A stretch of 64,000 nt of DNA, taken from assembly GCA_023417655.1 (NCBI GenBank), contig JAEZFD010000060.1, positions 1 through 64,000 of the forward strand. The letters run 5' to 3'. This stretch comes from Planctomycetota bacterium. Lineage in GTDB: Bacteria > Planctomycetota > Planctomycetia > Planctomycetales > Planctomycetaceae. Below the pieces are notes generated by a model. It made no database searches. It saw only the letters and a program-made list of their open reading frames with translations, and was not told where the DNA came from. The translations under genes and the position numbers were made by a program. Of the stretch, positions 51,889 through 61,589 are shown one piece after another (the stretch's first letter is position 1; every line of letters begins with the position of its first letter).

Positions 51889-53223
51889 GTGCAATCGTTT
51901 ACCTGGTATGACATCCTGATTCTCGGCATTCTCGTGTTCTTCACGATGCGTGGGGCAATCAAAGGCGTCATCTTTCAAATCGCCAGTCTGGCGGGCATCG
52001 TCCTCTGCTTCCTGTTTGCCAACGGCATCTCCGGAGCGCTCGGACCGTATGTGCATCTTGAGCCCCCATTGAACAACTGGGTGATTTTTGCAGCGGCCTA
52101 CATCGGGTTCACATTCATCTGTTACATGATCGCCCGGGCTTTGAATGAGGTCATCGAGCGAGCCAAGATGAAGGACTTTGACCGGAATCTCGGGGCGGTC
52201 TTCGGCTTCGTGAAAGGAGTCGCCCTGTCGCTGGTGCTGACTTACTTTGTGGTCACGATGTCGGTTGCAGCTCGGGAATCACTGAAGAATTCGTATTCAG
52301 GACGGTATGCAGCGATCATCATGGATCGCCTGCATCCTGTGCTCCCGGAACGGCTGCACGGAGCGGTCGCTGACTACATTCATCTCCTGGATCACGATGG
52401 TCTGGACCTGAATGCTCACAAGCATGATCACTCGAATCCTTCGAAGCCGTCTCCATTGGGAACACCATCCAGTTTCCCGACTTTTCCGGCGAATGATCCA
52501 TTCGCTCCGATTCCTGGAACCAGCCCGCCGCCTCCGATTTCGTCAGGTAGTTCTTCTCTGTGGACGCAGTTGCAGGGGATCTTTAACAATGAATCACAGC
52601 GGATTGTGAATGAGGCTCTGCAGCGGGCTGACCCTCAGACTCGCAGTCAGATGGAACAAACACTGAACGTCCTGACGAAGAACATGACTCCGCAGGAGCG
52701 CGCGAACCTCCAGCAGCAGATTACTCAGGTCGGCGCAAACCAGCTGAAGCAATACCTTGACTCACGTCTCGGTTCACTGGGAACCCCTGTTCAACCAGTG
52801 ACAGGAAATCCGTCGATGAGTCAGCCTGCCAATCCACCTGTGAGTCCACTGCCGACACCGTCCAATGCAGGGCAGGGGAGTCAGCTGACCGCTCAGAAGA
52901 ATCAGCTGATCAAGGAAATCGCGGCCATCTACACACCGCTGCCGCAAATTCAGCAGAATATCGAGCAGGATATCACTATCCGCACCGCTGGGGTGCCTGA
53001 TCAGGTCGTGGTCGCAGCGCTTGATGACTGGAAGGGAGACCTGCAAGGTCGCCGCCCTGATCCTGATCCTCAGACCAATGCGGAGTATCCGGTGGAAATT
53101 CGAATTGTCCGTCAGCTGCAGGCAGCGGGAATTCGGCTGGACCAACTGAGTGCTGATGTCCAGCGCCGTCTGAATGGAGGGCAGGCGCAGAGCGGTGTCG
53201 GAAACAGCAATAGCCCGCTGTAG
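51889..53223 (+). CDS. CvpA family membrane protein with long Pro/Gln-rich tail
   Basis: A 444-residue protein. Residues 1-130 are a CvpA domain with four membrane helices (about 5-25, 30-47, 62-84, 103-126): WYDILILGILVFFTMRGAIK, LAGIVLCFLFANGI and LNEVIERAKMKDFDRNLGAV. Then a His/Pro/Ser-rich linker and a helical Gln-rich part (TQVGANQLKQYLDSRL) add about 300 residues, far longer than ordinary CvpA proteins of about 160. CvpA is needed for colicin V production in E. coli and for envelope stress tolerance. The GTG start has AAAGGAG 8 nt upstream. Confidence 0.85.
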   Translation: MQSFTWYDILILGILVFFTMRGAIKGVIFQIASLAGIVLCFLFANGISGALGPYVHLEPPLNNWVIFAAAYIGFTFICYMIARALNEVIERAKMKDFDRNLGAVFGFVKGVALSLVLTYFVVTMSVAARESLKNSYSGRYAAIIMDRLHPVLPERLHGAVADYIHLLDHDGLDLNAHKHDHSNPSKPSPLGTPSSFPTFPANDPFAPIPGTSPPPPISSGSSSLWTQLQGIFNNESQRIVNEALQRADPQTRSQMEQTLNVLTKNMTPQERANLQQQITQVGANQLKQYLDSRLGSLGTPVQPVTGNPSMSQPANPPVSPLPTPSNAGQGSQLTAQKNQLIKEIAAIYTPLPQIQQNIEQDITIRTAGVPDQVVVAALDDWKGDLQGRRPDPDPQTNAEYPVEIRIVRQLQAAGIRLDQLSADVQRRLNGGQAQSGVGNSNSPL

Positions 53224-53575
53224 GCAGCACCGGCTTGTTCGCTCCGAAACTGCATCGTCCTCTGCAGTGCGGATATCAGCCGATGGACGACGTGATCCAA
53301 TCGACGATCTGATCCCATAGACTGTCCCATAGACTGAGTGGTCGGAAATCTCGCTCGGCCGTTGGGTACATGCTTCAAAGAAAATCCCCTGCAATCCCGG
53401 GAAGGTTGCAGGGGAGAATCGAACGCTGTTGAGGTGGAGCAGTTCTTCGTGGGCCATTCGTCGTAGAGCCGTTTGCTCTCCCTCGTGCTTGCGAATCGCG
53501 TCTGGACTGATGAAAGACTCAATTCCGCGTCGCAGGAATAGGGAGATCAAAATGCAAATCAAAATGCAGAATGGT
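53224..53575. other. 352-bp gap between convergent genes
   Basis: No gene was found. It contains a 12-bp tandem duplication, CCCATAGACTG(T/A), at 53314-53337. No clear terminator was seen for either gene. Confidence 0.4.
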
Positions 53576-54076
53576 TTATCGTGATTTGCTCTTACGGGTG
53601 GACGCCAGAGGCTTTTCCAGCTTGAAGTCCGACTTGATGACCTTCTGGTCGGCGGGAATCGTCAGAGTCAGTTCCGACTGGCTGTTATAGATGTTCGGAA
53701 TGAACGAGACGATTTCAGGACGTTCAATCGGATCGCTGCCCGGCTCTTGAATCGTGAGGACCTTGCCAGTCTCCTTCAGGCCGGTGATTTCGACACGATA
53801 TTCACCAGGAATCGGACCTTGGTTTTTATCGATGTGAAACTGTCCATTCTGAATCTTGGTCGAAGCGACGGGCCCCCCATCTTTGGGAAACAAAGTGATG
53901 GCCCCTCTCTCAACGATTTGATTGTCGAAAGTTACGCTTCCGTGAACTTCACGTCGGTCGAGTCCATCTCCGCGACCGCAGCCATTGAGTCCTGCTGTGA
54001 GAGCGACTCCGAGTAACAGTCCTGCGATGCGACAGAGCAACCATTTCGATTGCGGGTTGATGTGGAAGGTTACCAT
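53576..54076 (-). CDS. transthyretin-like lipoprotein paired with DUF1559
   Basis: A 166-residue lipoprotein. The signal region (IAGLLLGVALTAGLNGC) ends at the lipidated cysteine. The small beta-sandwich that follows has REVHGSVTFDNQIVERGAIT, STKIQNGQFHI and GEYRVEITGLKETGK, the same layout as the lipoprotein at 34764-35231. The start ATG at 54076 overlaps the stop of the upstream DUF1559 gene by 7 nt, implying translational coupling. Together they form the second DUF1559/lipoprotein module of the window. Confidence 0.78.
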   Translation of the reverse strand: MVTFHINPQSKWLLCRIAGLLLGVALTAGLNGCGRGDGLDRREVHGSVTFDNQIVERGAITLFPKDGGPVASTKIQNGQFHIDKNQGPIPGEYRVEITGLKETGKVLTIQEPGSDPIERPEIVSFIPNIYNSQSELTLTIPADQKVIKSDFKLEKPLASTRKSKSR

Positions 54077-55059
54077 TCGCCGACAGTCTCTCCCTTCCAC
54101 TGCGTACTCAGTGCCTGCCAGATCTGATGGCTGATGTTGTCACTCGCGAATCGCACCGCACCATCGCAGAGCAGGGCATGAACTCCACCGACGTGATAGC
54201 TGCGGGCGGCAAGTGCCGATTGTCCGCGGCCGTTAGCGGTGGCTTCCGGGGGCGGTTCATAAGGCATGCCTTGAGAGGCGTTGTCGTTACAGGTTCCGCC
54301 GACGCAATAGTCGGGAGCAGGTGAGTTCGGAGTCAGACGGGTGGTGATCTGATAGCAATTTGAGTCGTCGTTCCAGATTCGACCGCGGCGATCGACAGTC
54401 GATGACGGACCGAATCCCTTCTTCATCTCCATCATGGCCAGGGTATTGCTGGTCCCGTCAGTGATGTCTGAAATCCGGGCTCCGTAATTGATTCCGAATG
54501 GAGAGGCCCAAGATGTTGTTCCGCCGGGATCGTTTCCTGTCGGACCGCTGCCGTCCAGGTCCAGATAGCGGTGGGCTCCCCAGTTCAGACCATAATTCCC
54601 AAGGGTTTCCTGCTGGAAGTTTGAGGAATATTGTTCACCTGAAGATGGGTCGGTGGGGCACTGATAGACCGGCAACTTAACTTCCCGAACGCCTTTATTG
54701 GCCGCGGCAGTCGAGTTTAAATTGTGATTGTACTGGTGATAGGCCGCCTGCTGTTCGATGTAGGGCAGAATCTGCGACACAAAGACGCCGCGATAGTCGT
54801 TCCCGGACGCAAACGGAACACGAATGGCCCCCGGCGCGAACCGGCGATGGGTGCTCTCATAGTTGTGAAGAGCCAATCCCAACTGCTTCAGGTTGTTTCG
54901 ACAAGCGCTGCGACGAGCTGCTTCACGGGCCTGCTGGACTGCAGGCAGCAGCAGGGCAATCAGAACTGCAATGATCGCGATGACGACAAGCAGTTCAATC
55001 AGTGTGAAGCCACGCCGACGGACGGCGAGGCGGGGCAGGGGAGGCAACGGACGCGACAT
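54070..55059 (-). CDS. DUF1559 domain protein with prepilin-type N-terminus
   Basis: A 329-residue paralogue. The prepilin signal is AVRRRGFTLIELLVVI, then the hydrophobic helix and REAARRSACRNNLKQLGLAL. Landmarks are ILPYIEQQAAYHQYN, QCPTDPSSGEQYSSN, ISDITDGTSNTLAMMEMK and a C-terminal GGVHALLCDGAVRFASDNI in place of the more usual VVMADGSVRF. The downstream lipoprotein overlaps it by 7 nt. The other two DUF1559 copies in this window are closer to each other than to this one. Confidence 0.93.
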   Translation of the reverse strand: MSRPLPPLPRLAVRRRGFTLIELLVVIAIIAVLIALLLPAVQQAREAARRSACRNNLKQLGLALHNYESTHRRFAPGAIRVPFASGNDYRGVFVSQILPYIEQQAAYHQYNHNLNSTAAANKGVREVKLPVYQCPTDPSSGEQYSSNFQQETLGNYGLNWGAHRYLDLDGSGPTGNDPGGTTSWASPFGINYGARISDITDGTSNTLAMMEMKKGFGPSSTVDRRGRIWNDDSNCYQITTRLTPNSPAPDYCVGGTCNDNASQGMPYEPPPEATANGRGQSALAARSYHVGGVHALLCDGAVRFASDNISHQIWQALSTQWKGETVGEW

Positions 55060-55300
55060 TTTTCAGTTCCACAATTCGAAGTCGTCGTTCATTTCGTCAG
55101 CGAGAAAGCCGCTACGCAAACGACTATCAAGTTGGTCGTGTTATATTGAGTGAGGATTTTATCGTCAATCATGATTCGTGCAGTTCAATCATTTTTGGTG
55201 GGGGAAGTAATTATTCTGTCGTTCCAGAAATTGTCGCAGTGGCATATGTGGTAAACAGTTGTGGAGAATGAGGCTGCCTGGAACGGATTGCTTGGCAGCA
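55060..55300. other. intergenic region upstream of the third DUF1559 gene
   Basis: An AT-richer stretch that should contain the DUF1559 promoter. No element was recognised. The terminator of the PVC-type gene follows at 55301-55338. Confidence 0.4.
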
Positions 55301-55338
55301 AACGAAAAAAGACGCACCAGTCTCGGCTGATGCTTCTT
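55301..55338 (-). terminator. intrinsic terminator of the PVC-type CxxCH gene
   Basis: AAGACGCACCAG (55309-55320) pairs with CTGATGCTTCTT (55327-55338) with one mismatch and one wobble pair. On the minus strand a T-rich tail follows. It lies about 30 nt past the stop at 55368. Confidence 0.75.
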
Positions 55339-55367
55339 TGCAATGCTGGCGAGATTTGATACTATCC

Positions 55368-58300
55368 TTACTTCGTCAAAACTGCGGCCGGAGTGGGCTG
55401 CATCAGGTAGTGGAAAAGAGCAGTCGTCTCTTCGTCGGAGAGCTTTTTCAGCAGTCCTTCCGGCATCAGGGACGTGGTCATTGCCTGCAGGACTTCGATG
55501 TTCTCTCGTGGAATCGTGGTCGTCTGGTTGTTTGCTCCCCGAAGGGTAACTGTCGTCGGAGTCTGATCGATGATCAGCCCTGTCAGGACGCGACCGTCTT
55601 CTGTCACGATCTGGAACTGGATGAACTCTTCCCGGATGCCTGCGGAAGGATCGACCATCGCCAGCAGCATGAAGTCGAGGTTAGTTCTCTCGTATCCCGT
55701 CAGATTCGGGCCGATCTGTCCCCCCTCAGAGAAGAGCGTGTGACAGGTCGCACAATGCTGTTTATAGAGCTCTTTGCCTTGAGCCAGTTGAGCGGGAGTT
55801 GCTTGATTCTTCGAAGCTGATAATAGTTGCCGCAGTCTGGCAATTTCAGCAGTCTTCTCAGCGTCCGTTTCGCGAGTCTTCCCCCAAATACGGGTGATCC
55901 GATCCTGAAGCTGCGGGTCAGCATGCAACAGGAGTTGCTGAACAATGTCATGCGGGATCGCCCGGGCCGGGAGTCGCAGTTCTTCAATTTCTCTAAGAAG
56001 CTGAGATGTCCAGGCCGGCCGACTTGCGAGTACCCGATAGGAGGCCTCGCGCAGTCCATGTTCATCAGGCAGAGTGGACTGAAACAGGGCACAGATCTGC
56101 TGCCCGATCTTTGGGTCCGAATAACGCATCAGGGCCTGCAGCGCGGCCTTCTTGATTCCGCTCGAATTCGAGCGGAGCAGTGCTGTCAGCACGGGAGCAG
56201 CCGCAGGCACGTCGATCTCCCCGAACGTTTCGATTAACGCAAGACGAGTGGGAAGATCGGCTTTTTCATCGCGGATGATCTTCAGGGCGTCGTTGATGGC
56301 TTTCTGCTGCCCGAGGCGAACGCCGAGAACAACATCGGATTCGCCCAGTGATTTCTGATAATCCTGAATCGACTGTTTCAGACCGGGCGGTAGGGTCGCG
56401 ATTTCGAGTCCCTGATACGCTTCGAGAAACCCTGCCATGAGGAGGGGGCGTGAGTCCGCCGGCGCCAGCTGCAGCAACTGATCACAGGCAAGAAGGGCGG
56501 GCGAGACAGTCTTCGAGCGCTTCTGTTCCTGAATTCCCTCCAGCGCGAACCGCCGCATCAGGCGGGATGCAATCGTCTGTTGGACGATCGGATGTGTCCA
56601 AACCTGTGGATCCCGGAAGAGGTCAAGTACCTGCTCGCGCGGAGACTTGGCATCCTGCGTTGTCAGAGGCACACTGACTTGCGCGGAACCATTGAGAGTC
56701 TGCTCGCCGCAATGACCTTCAATCCCCCACCAGATCTGCAGCGGGAGATGCTTGTCGCTATTGTCTTCATCACGCTGCATCAGGGCCGCGAGAATCGGCA
56801 GACCAGCGGATGCAGGGAAGCGGCGGGCTGACGAGGCGAGTTGGGAACGGACCTGAATCCCAGGCTCCGATCGGGCGAGTGATTCCAGGGTCAGTCCCGT
56901 CTGTGGAGTGATCTGTCGGTTATCACCCAGGAATCGAACCGCCCAACGCCTCAGGTGCTCATTCGGATGGGAGAGGAGCGTCGCCAGCTCGGTCTCGGTT
57001 ATCAGGTCTGCAGAACCGAGCGTCCAGAGTGCTTCAAGGGCACCAGGCTGATTGTCGGAGATCAACTTCCGCAGGTGAGCTGTGATCGCTTTTTCGTTGG
57101 AGTCTTTCTGACCCCGCAGGCGATCGGCGAGAACTCGGGAGGCGGTCTGACGCTGCCATTTATTGGTATGGGTGAACCGCTTGATCAGGTCGTCATCGCT
57201 GAGAGTGGTCAGGTCGACGATCTTCGCAGGGGAGTCGTTCTCCCCGGTCAGGCGATAGATTCGCCCGCTGGTCTTATGCCAGTTGTCACGGGGATCAACA
57301 TGTGACAGTCGGGTGTCGTACCAGTCTGCAAGATAGACGGCTCCATCAGGACCGACTTTCACATCGACCGGTCGGAACCAGGTGTCATCGGTCTTACAGA
57401 GAGACGGAACGTCCGTCGTGCGATAGGTTGATCCGTCCGGCTGCATCGCGCTTCCCCAGACCCGATGGTGCAGGGCGTTCGCGGCAATAATGTTTCCTTG
57501 AAAGCGCTCAGGCAGGGCACCGCCTTCATAAATCACAAACGTCTGCGGGAAGCGATCTTTATCTCCCTCGTGTGCCATATGGGAGAAGTACCCGAATGCA
57601 TACGGGTTGGTCAGCGGACCATGCTTGCCGAAATTCTTTTCACCGTAGGACCCCTGGGGATAGTACATCCCGCGGGTGTTGCCGTGATTGGTCCCGGAGA
57701 AAACACGACCAACTGAATCGAACTCAAGCGAGAAGGTGTTTCCACCCCCTTCTGCGTAGACCTCGAAGATGTCCGTGTCTGGGTGATAACGCCAGATACA
57801 CTGGCCTTCGAAATGAACGTCCTTCGTCTTTTCTGAAGAAACGTTGGCTGTGGTGGTCGACCCCATCGCCCCGTACAGCCAGCCATCAGGTCCCCAGGCA
57901 AGACTGTTTGCGACCGCATGCGTATCCTCGAGCCCGAATCCTCGAAGCCGGACCTGCGGATCACCGTCGGGAATGTCGTCGCCGTTTGCGTCCGGATAGA
58001 AAAGCAGATAAGGAGTGTTCAGGACCCAGATGCCGCCGCGACCTGCGATGGCCGCTGTTGCGATATTCAACCCGGTGAGCACATCTTTCGAAGTGTCATA
58101 GCGACCGTCGCCGTTAGTGTCTTCGAAGACGGTGACTTTATCGAGCCCTTGGACTCCATGTGGGGGCGGCTTGGGGACATCATCAAAGATCGCACGCAGA
58201 TACTGGTCATAACGTACGATCTTTAAGCCGGCAGGGAAGGGGTATTGCAGATACTGCACGACCCAAAGCCGTCCCCGGGGATCGAAAGAGATGTAAAGCG

Positions 58301-58568
58301 GCTGCATGACAGCCGGTTCTGCCGCGACAAGTTCGATCTTGAGTCCATCGTCCAGCTGAAAGCGTTTCATCGCTTCCTCAGGTGTCAGCGGATCAGTTCC
58401 GTCTCCGATCTGGCCTTTCCCGGCGAACTCGCGGATCACTTTCTCGACTTCCGCATTCCCGGCCCGTTCTGGACGAGGTTCATCTGCTGTGAGAGCCGCA
58501 GGCACCTGCAGAAGCAGTGAGAGCGCCCACAGGGGCGGGGCGATGGATCGTGAAATCATCCGGATCAT
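55368..58568 (-). CDS. PVC-type haem-binding CxxCH protein with beta-propeller and HEAT-like repeats
   Basis: A 1066-residue exported protein. After the signal (APPLWALSLLLQVPAALTA), residues of about 70-430 form a glucose/sorbosone-dehydrogenase-like propeller (MQPLYISFDPRGRLWVVQYL, WGPDGWLYGAMGS, VGPDGAVYLADWYD). HEAT-like helical repeats fill the middle (LIKRFTHTNKWQRQTASRVL). A single c-type haem domain with HCATCHTLF (Cys939, His943) and GGQIGPNLTGYERTNLD ends the chain. This architecture is a hallmark of planctomycetes and relatives and is thought to oxidise sugar-like substrates in the periplasm. An in-frame ATG at 58559 is an alternative start. Confidence 0.92.
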   Translation of the reverse strand: MIRMISRSIAPPLWALSLLLQVPAALTADEPRPERAGNAEVEKVIREFAGKGQIGDGTDPLTPEEAMKRFQLDDGLKIELVAAEPAVMQPLYISFDPRGRLWVVQYLQYPFPAGLKIVRYDQYLRAIFDDVPKPPPHGVQGLDKVTVFEDTNGDGRYDTSKDVLTGLNIATAAIAGRGGIWVLNTPYLLFYPDANGDDIPDGDPQVRLRGFGLEDTHAVANSLAWGPDGWLYGAMGSTTTANVSSEKTKDVHFEGQCIWRYHPDTDIFEVYAEGGGNTFSLEFDSVGRVFSGTNHGNTRGMYYPQGSYGEKNFGKHGPLTNPYAFGYFSHMAHEGDKDRFPQTFVIYEGGALPERFQGNIIAANALHHRVWGSAMQPDGSTYRTTDVPSLCKTDDTWFRPVDVKVGPDGAVYLADWYDTRLSHVDPRDNWHKTSGRIYRLTGENDSPAKIVDLTTLSDDDLIKRFTHTNKWQRQTASRVLADRLRGQKDSNEKAITAHLRKLISDNQPGALEALWTLGSADLITETELATLLSHPNEHLRRWAVRFLGDNRQITPQTGLTLESLARSEPGIQVRSQLASSARRFPASAGLPILAALMQRDEDNSDKHLPLQIWWGIEGHCGEQTLNGSAQVSVPLTTQDAKSPREQVLDLFRDPQVWTHPIVQQTIASRLMRRFALEGIQEQKRSKTVSPALLACDQLLQLAPADSRPLLMAGFLEAYQGLEIATLPPGLKQSIQDYQKSLGESDVVLGVRLGQQKAINDALKIIRDEKADLPTRLALIETFGEIDVPAAAPVLTALLRSNSSGIKKAALQALMRYSDPKIGQQICALFQSTLPDEHGLREASYRVLASRPAWTSQLLREIEELRLPARAIPHDIVQQLLLHADPQLQDRITRIWGKTRETDAEKTAEIARLRQLLSASKNQATPAQLAQGKELYKQHCATCHTLFSEGGQIGPNLTGYERTNLDFMLLAMVDPSAGIREEFIQFQIVTEDGRVLTGLIIDQTPTTVTLRGANNQTTTIPRENIEVLQAMTTSLMPEGLLKKLSDEETTALFHYLMQPTPAAVLTK

Positions 58569-58777
58569 CTTGGAATTCTCAGGCAGGAGATTCAGGGAAG
58601 ATTCAATCGATTCTCAGAGTGTTGAGCGTAAACAACCCCGAAGCGAATTGCGAATCAAAAAGAGAGCAGTTGTACTGTCCAGTTCTCATAGGTTCCGGGT
58701 TTTGATGAACCCAGGATGCAGTTTGACTTCGAGAGGACAAGGCATTTCTCAATAAGTTGCTTCAGACGGATTCGATC

Positions 58778-61216
58778 TTAGTGCGACTTCGGGGCCGGCC
58801 AGTTGAGATGGCGATGCAGGAATTCATAAGTTTTCACTCCATGAATGGCATGAGGGCCGTCGAAGACTTCGAATTCGATCTGATCATCCAGTTGAAGTTT
58901 CCGGTAAGGACGAGCGGCTGTCGCAAATTCGGCAGCGACCCAGTCATCTGGAGCGACCCCATCATCGAGCCCCCGCTCAACCATAAACGGACGGGGAAGC
59001 ATGAGCCACGTCAGCTCTGCATAATTGGCAACGTGACCCATGTTCCATTCGAAAATTTCGTACTCGCCAGTGAAGACATAGGAATAGCGGTCTTCAGCCG
59101 AGGCATTTTTGCGGATCCAGTCATTGAAGTCGGCCGAACAGATCGAGAGGCAGTACCCCGCCTGATCCGGGCGGGGAGGCAATAAGGGCGGCACGCGTAC
59201 AGCTGTTTTGCCACCATAAGAAATCCCGTAGAACGCAATCCGATCCGGGTCAGTGCAGGGGAGGCTGGCGAGCCAGTTTAATGTGACCTGATGCTGCTCG
59301 ATGATGTGGCTGAACAGTGACAGCCCCAGAGGATTCAGTTTTCGCTGAACGACCCGAAACAGGTCGCCGCCGCGATACGGGTTCTGCGGTACATAGACAA
59401 TGAAACCACGCTGAGCCAGCACAGAGCTGACCCCCTGATAAGCTCCAAATTTCGGATGCTTCGGGTCAGTGACGATCGTGTACATCGGCGTCCCTTCGAG
59501 CCCATGCTGAAAGACGACGACTGGCCGTTTTTCATTTTCACGCAGACTCTTTGGCAGGAGGAGAATTCCGCCGGCAATGCCCCCCCAGTCCTCGTCAGCA
59601 GGATCGCTCTTCACGCCGGGAGGATGAACATCAAGCACGATCTCATAGCCTGTGAAGTCAGCGGTCTCGAGAACTTTGCGGGACCGAGGACGGGGCGGAA
59701 CGGACGCCGTCGGGGCACGCCCAATGAAACTTTCATGGACCAGCGTTCGATACTTCTCCGCTGCGGCTGCGTATTCAGAGGTCGTCTTTCCTTTTAAGTC
59801 CTTCCACACCTGCTGTCGGGTGAGATGACTGCTATGCAACAGATGTTGAGTGTCTCGCACCAGTTCTTCCACCTGAGACTTCATGCGTCTCCGCTGGTGC
59901 TCCCTGAGTTCGTCAGTTGCTCGTGATGTGGTCGTCGTGGGGGGAGCGGATTCCGCAGGGAAGGGGAGAGCAGGCAGGAGAAGATGAATGGCCCGTGCGA
60001 ACTGGCTGTTGTTTGTCTCGGCAGGCTCCTCGTCGCTCGCGGTCAAGAGATGCAATGGCGGGGATGCGCCCTCGGGGCCAGAAGTCTTTGTATACCCGAG
60101 CGCCTTCTCGAATTCTCGTCGTACCGACTTCCGTTCAGGAGTGGTGACTTGCCCAGGAGCGGCGCAATTATGGCGATCCTTAAACTTCTCCGGCCCGGTG
60201 ATTATTGCGACTTCCACGTTATCAATGACCAGCGGGCGGGGGAGAATCAAGCTCGCAATCTCGGCGTCTCCGAATTCCTTCAGCTGCCCGAACAGGTTGC
60301 GATAAATCGGTTCTTCCCAGACGCGATCACGTTCGTTGAAGTACCCGCGAATATAGGCCGCGTCGATGGACTCCGGAGAGGCCGCTGCCACCATCATCGC
60401 GATCAGTCCCCCTTCGCCGGTTCCAATAACCACTGTCCGAAGCGGACATCTCAGATCACTCCGAAGTGCGTCAATCCCACAGCGGATCTTCGCCACTTCA
60501 TAACCGACAGGATGGCGACCGAGTTCGAATCCCAGTCGATAAATGAATTCCCGATGCGGAAGATTGGTCCATCGCACCAGCGGGTGCCCGGAACATTCCA
60601 CCTGACGATCAATCAGGACTGGGCAGAGGACGACACATCCTGCTTCTGCGAGTTGCCGCGAAACCTGTTGGACGGACGGGAATGCGGGATCAATACCGAA
60701 ACTGGCTTCCGGCGTTTCATTCACATCGGGCAGCACGACGACGCAGGGAAGTGGTTGCTGTGAATCCTTTGCCAGTGACTTCGGAATCGCCAATAACCCG
60801 CGCCCGGTGATTCCGTCAGCGACATCCCATTGGCACTCAACGAGTGTGAATTTTGGATGGTCAATAACCGTGGGACTGAAGCGGGTCAGACGGGAGGTCG
60901 CCGTCTCAGTCGGCACATCACCGATCAGGGAGCGAAGCCGATTGCGTGCCGCCTCACGCTCTTTCTTCCCCTCAGGCGATAATGCCGAGTGCTCGAGCCA
61001 GTTGGGCCGACGTTGTGTTCCAGCAGCAGTCAGGGCCCGCTCTGCATACTTGCTCAGGCCACGGACCATCACCACATCGAGTGGCTCATTCAGTTCCAGT
61101 GGTGCTGTGTTTGGGAGCCGCGCGGTGAGACTGTCCGGAAGATTCTCTGCGTCAGCGGAGCAGGGAAGATGAATCAGCCCCGCCAGGAGCAGCGCAAACT
61201 TCAGAAGAAATTTCAT
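58778..61216 (-). CDS. two-domain alpha/beta-hydrolase family exported protein
   Basis: About 812 residues, with a signal peptide MKFLLKFALLLAGLIHLPCS starting at 61216. Both halves look like alpha/beta hydrolase domains of the acetyl-xylan-esterase-like/dienelactone kind. The first has LPCVVVLPDVNETPEASFGI and VVIGTGEGGLIAMMVAAASP, in which the nucleophile serine of GxSxG is replaced (GTGEGG). The second has RPVVVFQHGLEGTP, AFYGISYGGKTAVRVPPLL with an intact GISYGG serine, and GVAPDDWVAAEF. So the N-terminal domain is probably inactive and the C-terminal one catalytic. Longer frames reach 61321 but the signal peptide and AGGGG upstream favour 61216. Confidence 0.8.
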   Translation of the reverse strand: MKFLLKFALLLAGLIHLPCSADAENLPDSLTARLPNTAPLELNEPLDVVMVRGLSKYAERALTAAGTQRRPNWLEHSALSPEGKKEREAARNRLRSLIGDVPTETATSRLTRFSPTVIDHPKFTLVECQWDVADGITGRGLLAIPKSLAKDSQQPLPCVVVLPDVNETPEASFGIDPAFPSVQQVSRQLAEAGCVVLCPVLIDRQVECSGHPLVRWTNLPHREFIYRLGFELGRHPVGYEVAKIRCGIDALRSDLRCPLRTVVIGTGEGGLIAMMVAAASPESIDAAYIRGYFNERDRVWEEPIYRNLFGQLKEFGDAEIASLILPRPLVIDNVEVAIITGPEKFKDRHNCAAPGQVTTPERKSVRREFEKALGYTKTSGPEGASPPLHLLTASDEEPAETNNSQFARAIHLLLPALPFPAESAPPTTTTSRATDELREHQRRRMKSQVEELVRDTQHLLHSSHLTRQQVWKDLKGKTTSEYAAAAEKYRTLVHESFIGRAPTASVPPRPRSRKVLETADFTGYEIVLDVHPPGVKSDPADEDWGGIAGGILLLPKSLRENEKRPVVVFQHGLEGTPMYTIVTDPKHPKFGAYQGVSSVLAQRGFIVYVPQNPYRGGDLFRVVQRKLNPLGLSLFSHIIEQHQVTLNWLASLPCTDPDRIAFYGISYGGKTAVRVPPLLPPRPDQAGYCLSICSADFNDWIRKNASAEDRYSYVFTGEYEIFEWNMGHVANYAELTWLMLPRPFMVERGLDDGVAPDDWVAAEFATAARPYRKLQLDDQIEFEVFDGPHAIHGVKTYEFLHRHLNWPAPKSH

Positions 61217-61589
61217 CGACGGGCCCCTGATCGAGTTCCTTGAGCGGAAAGCTGATCGTAGAGAATGGAACAGTCTGCCTCTCCGGTGAGCAGTGAAAAT
61301 GCTCTGATGGTCGACTGTCATTCAATGCTTTGCAGAAACAGAGCGGCTATGAAGTGAGCGCGGCCTCTTTCGCACCTGTTCGCTGTCGACGGGCGAGTCT
61401 GACAGTGTTATGTTCAACCTTCAAGTGATAATGATGTCGCGATCAATCGGTCCAATCGATTTGGTCGTTGATCGCTAGCGAGCCGACCGGAGTCGGCATT
61501 CCTTCATCCAGGGCGGCCGGTGTGCTGATCAAGAGAAGCAGCCGCGATTAAGTCTTCATTCAGCAGGACGATCTCTCAGGGAGAACCCG
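61217..61589. other. 373-bp divergent intergenic region
   Basis: It holds the promoters of the divergent hydrolase and ceramidase-like genes. Apart from the inverted repeat at 61439-61475 no element was recognised. Confidence 0.4.
61439..61475. repeat. inverted repeat GCGATCAA/TTGATCGC
   Basis: Perfect 8-bp arms, GCGATCAA (61439-61446) and TTGATCGC (61468-61475), flank a centre that can form a second short CCAA/TTGG hairpin. It lies 115 bp upstream of the ceramidase-like gene and could be an operator for either divergent gene. Confidence 0.35.

Noticed and set aside
52774..53562. 262-residue minus-strand frame
   Set aside because: It overlaps the end of the CvpA-family gene in antisense and has no recognisable protein features.
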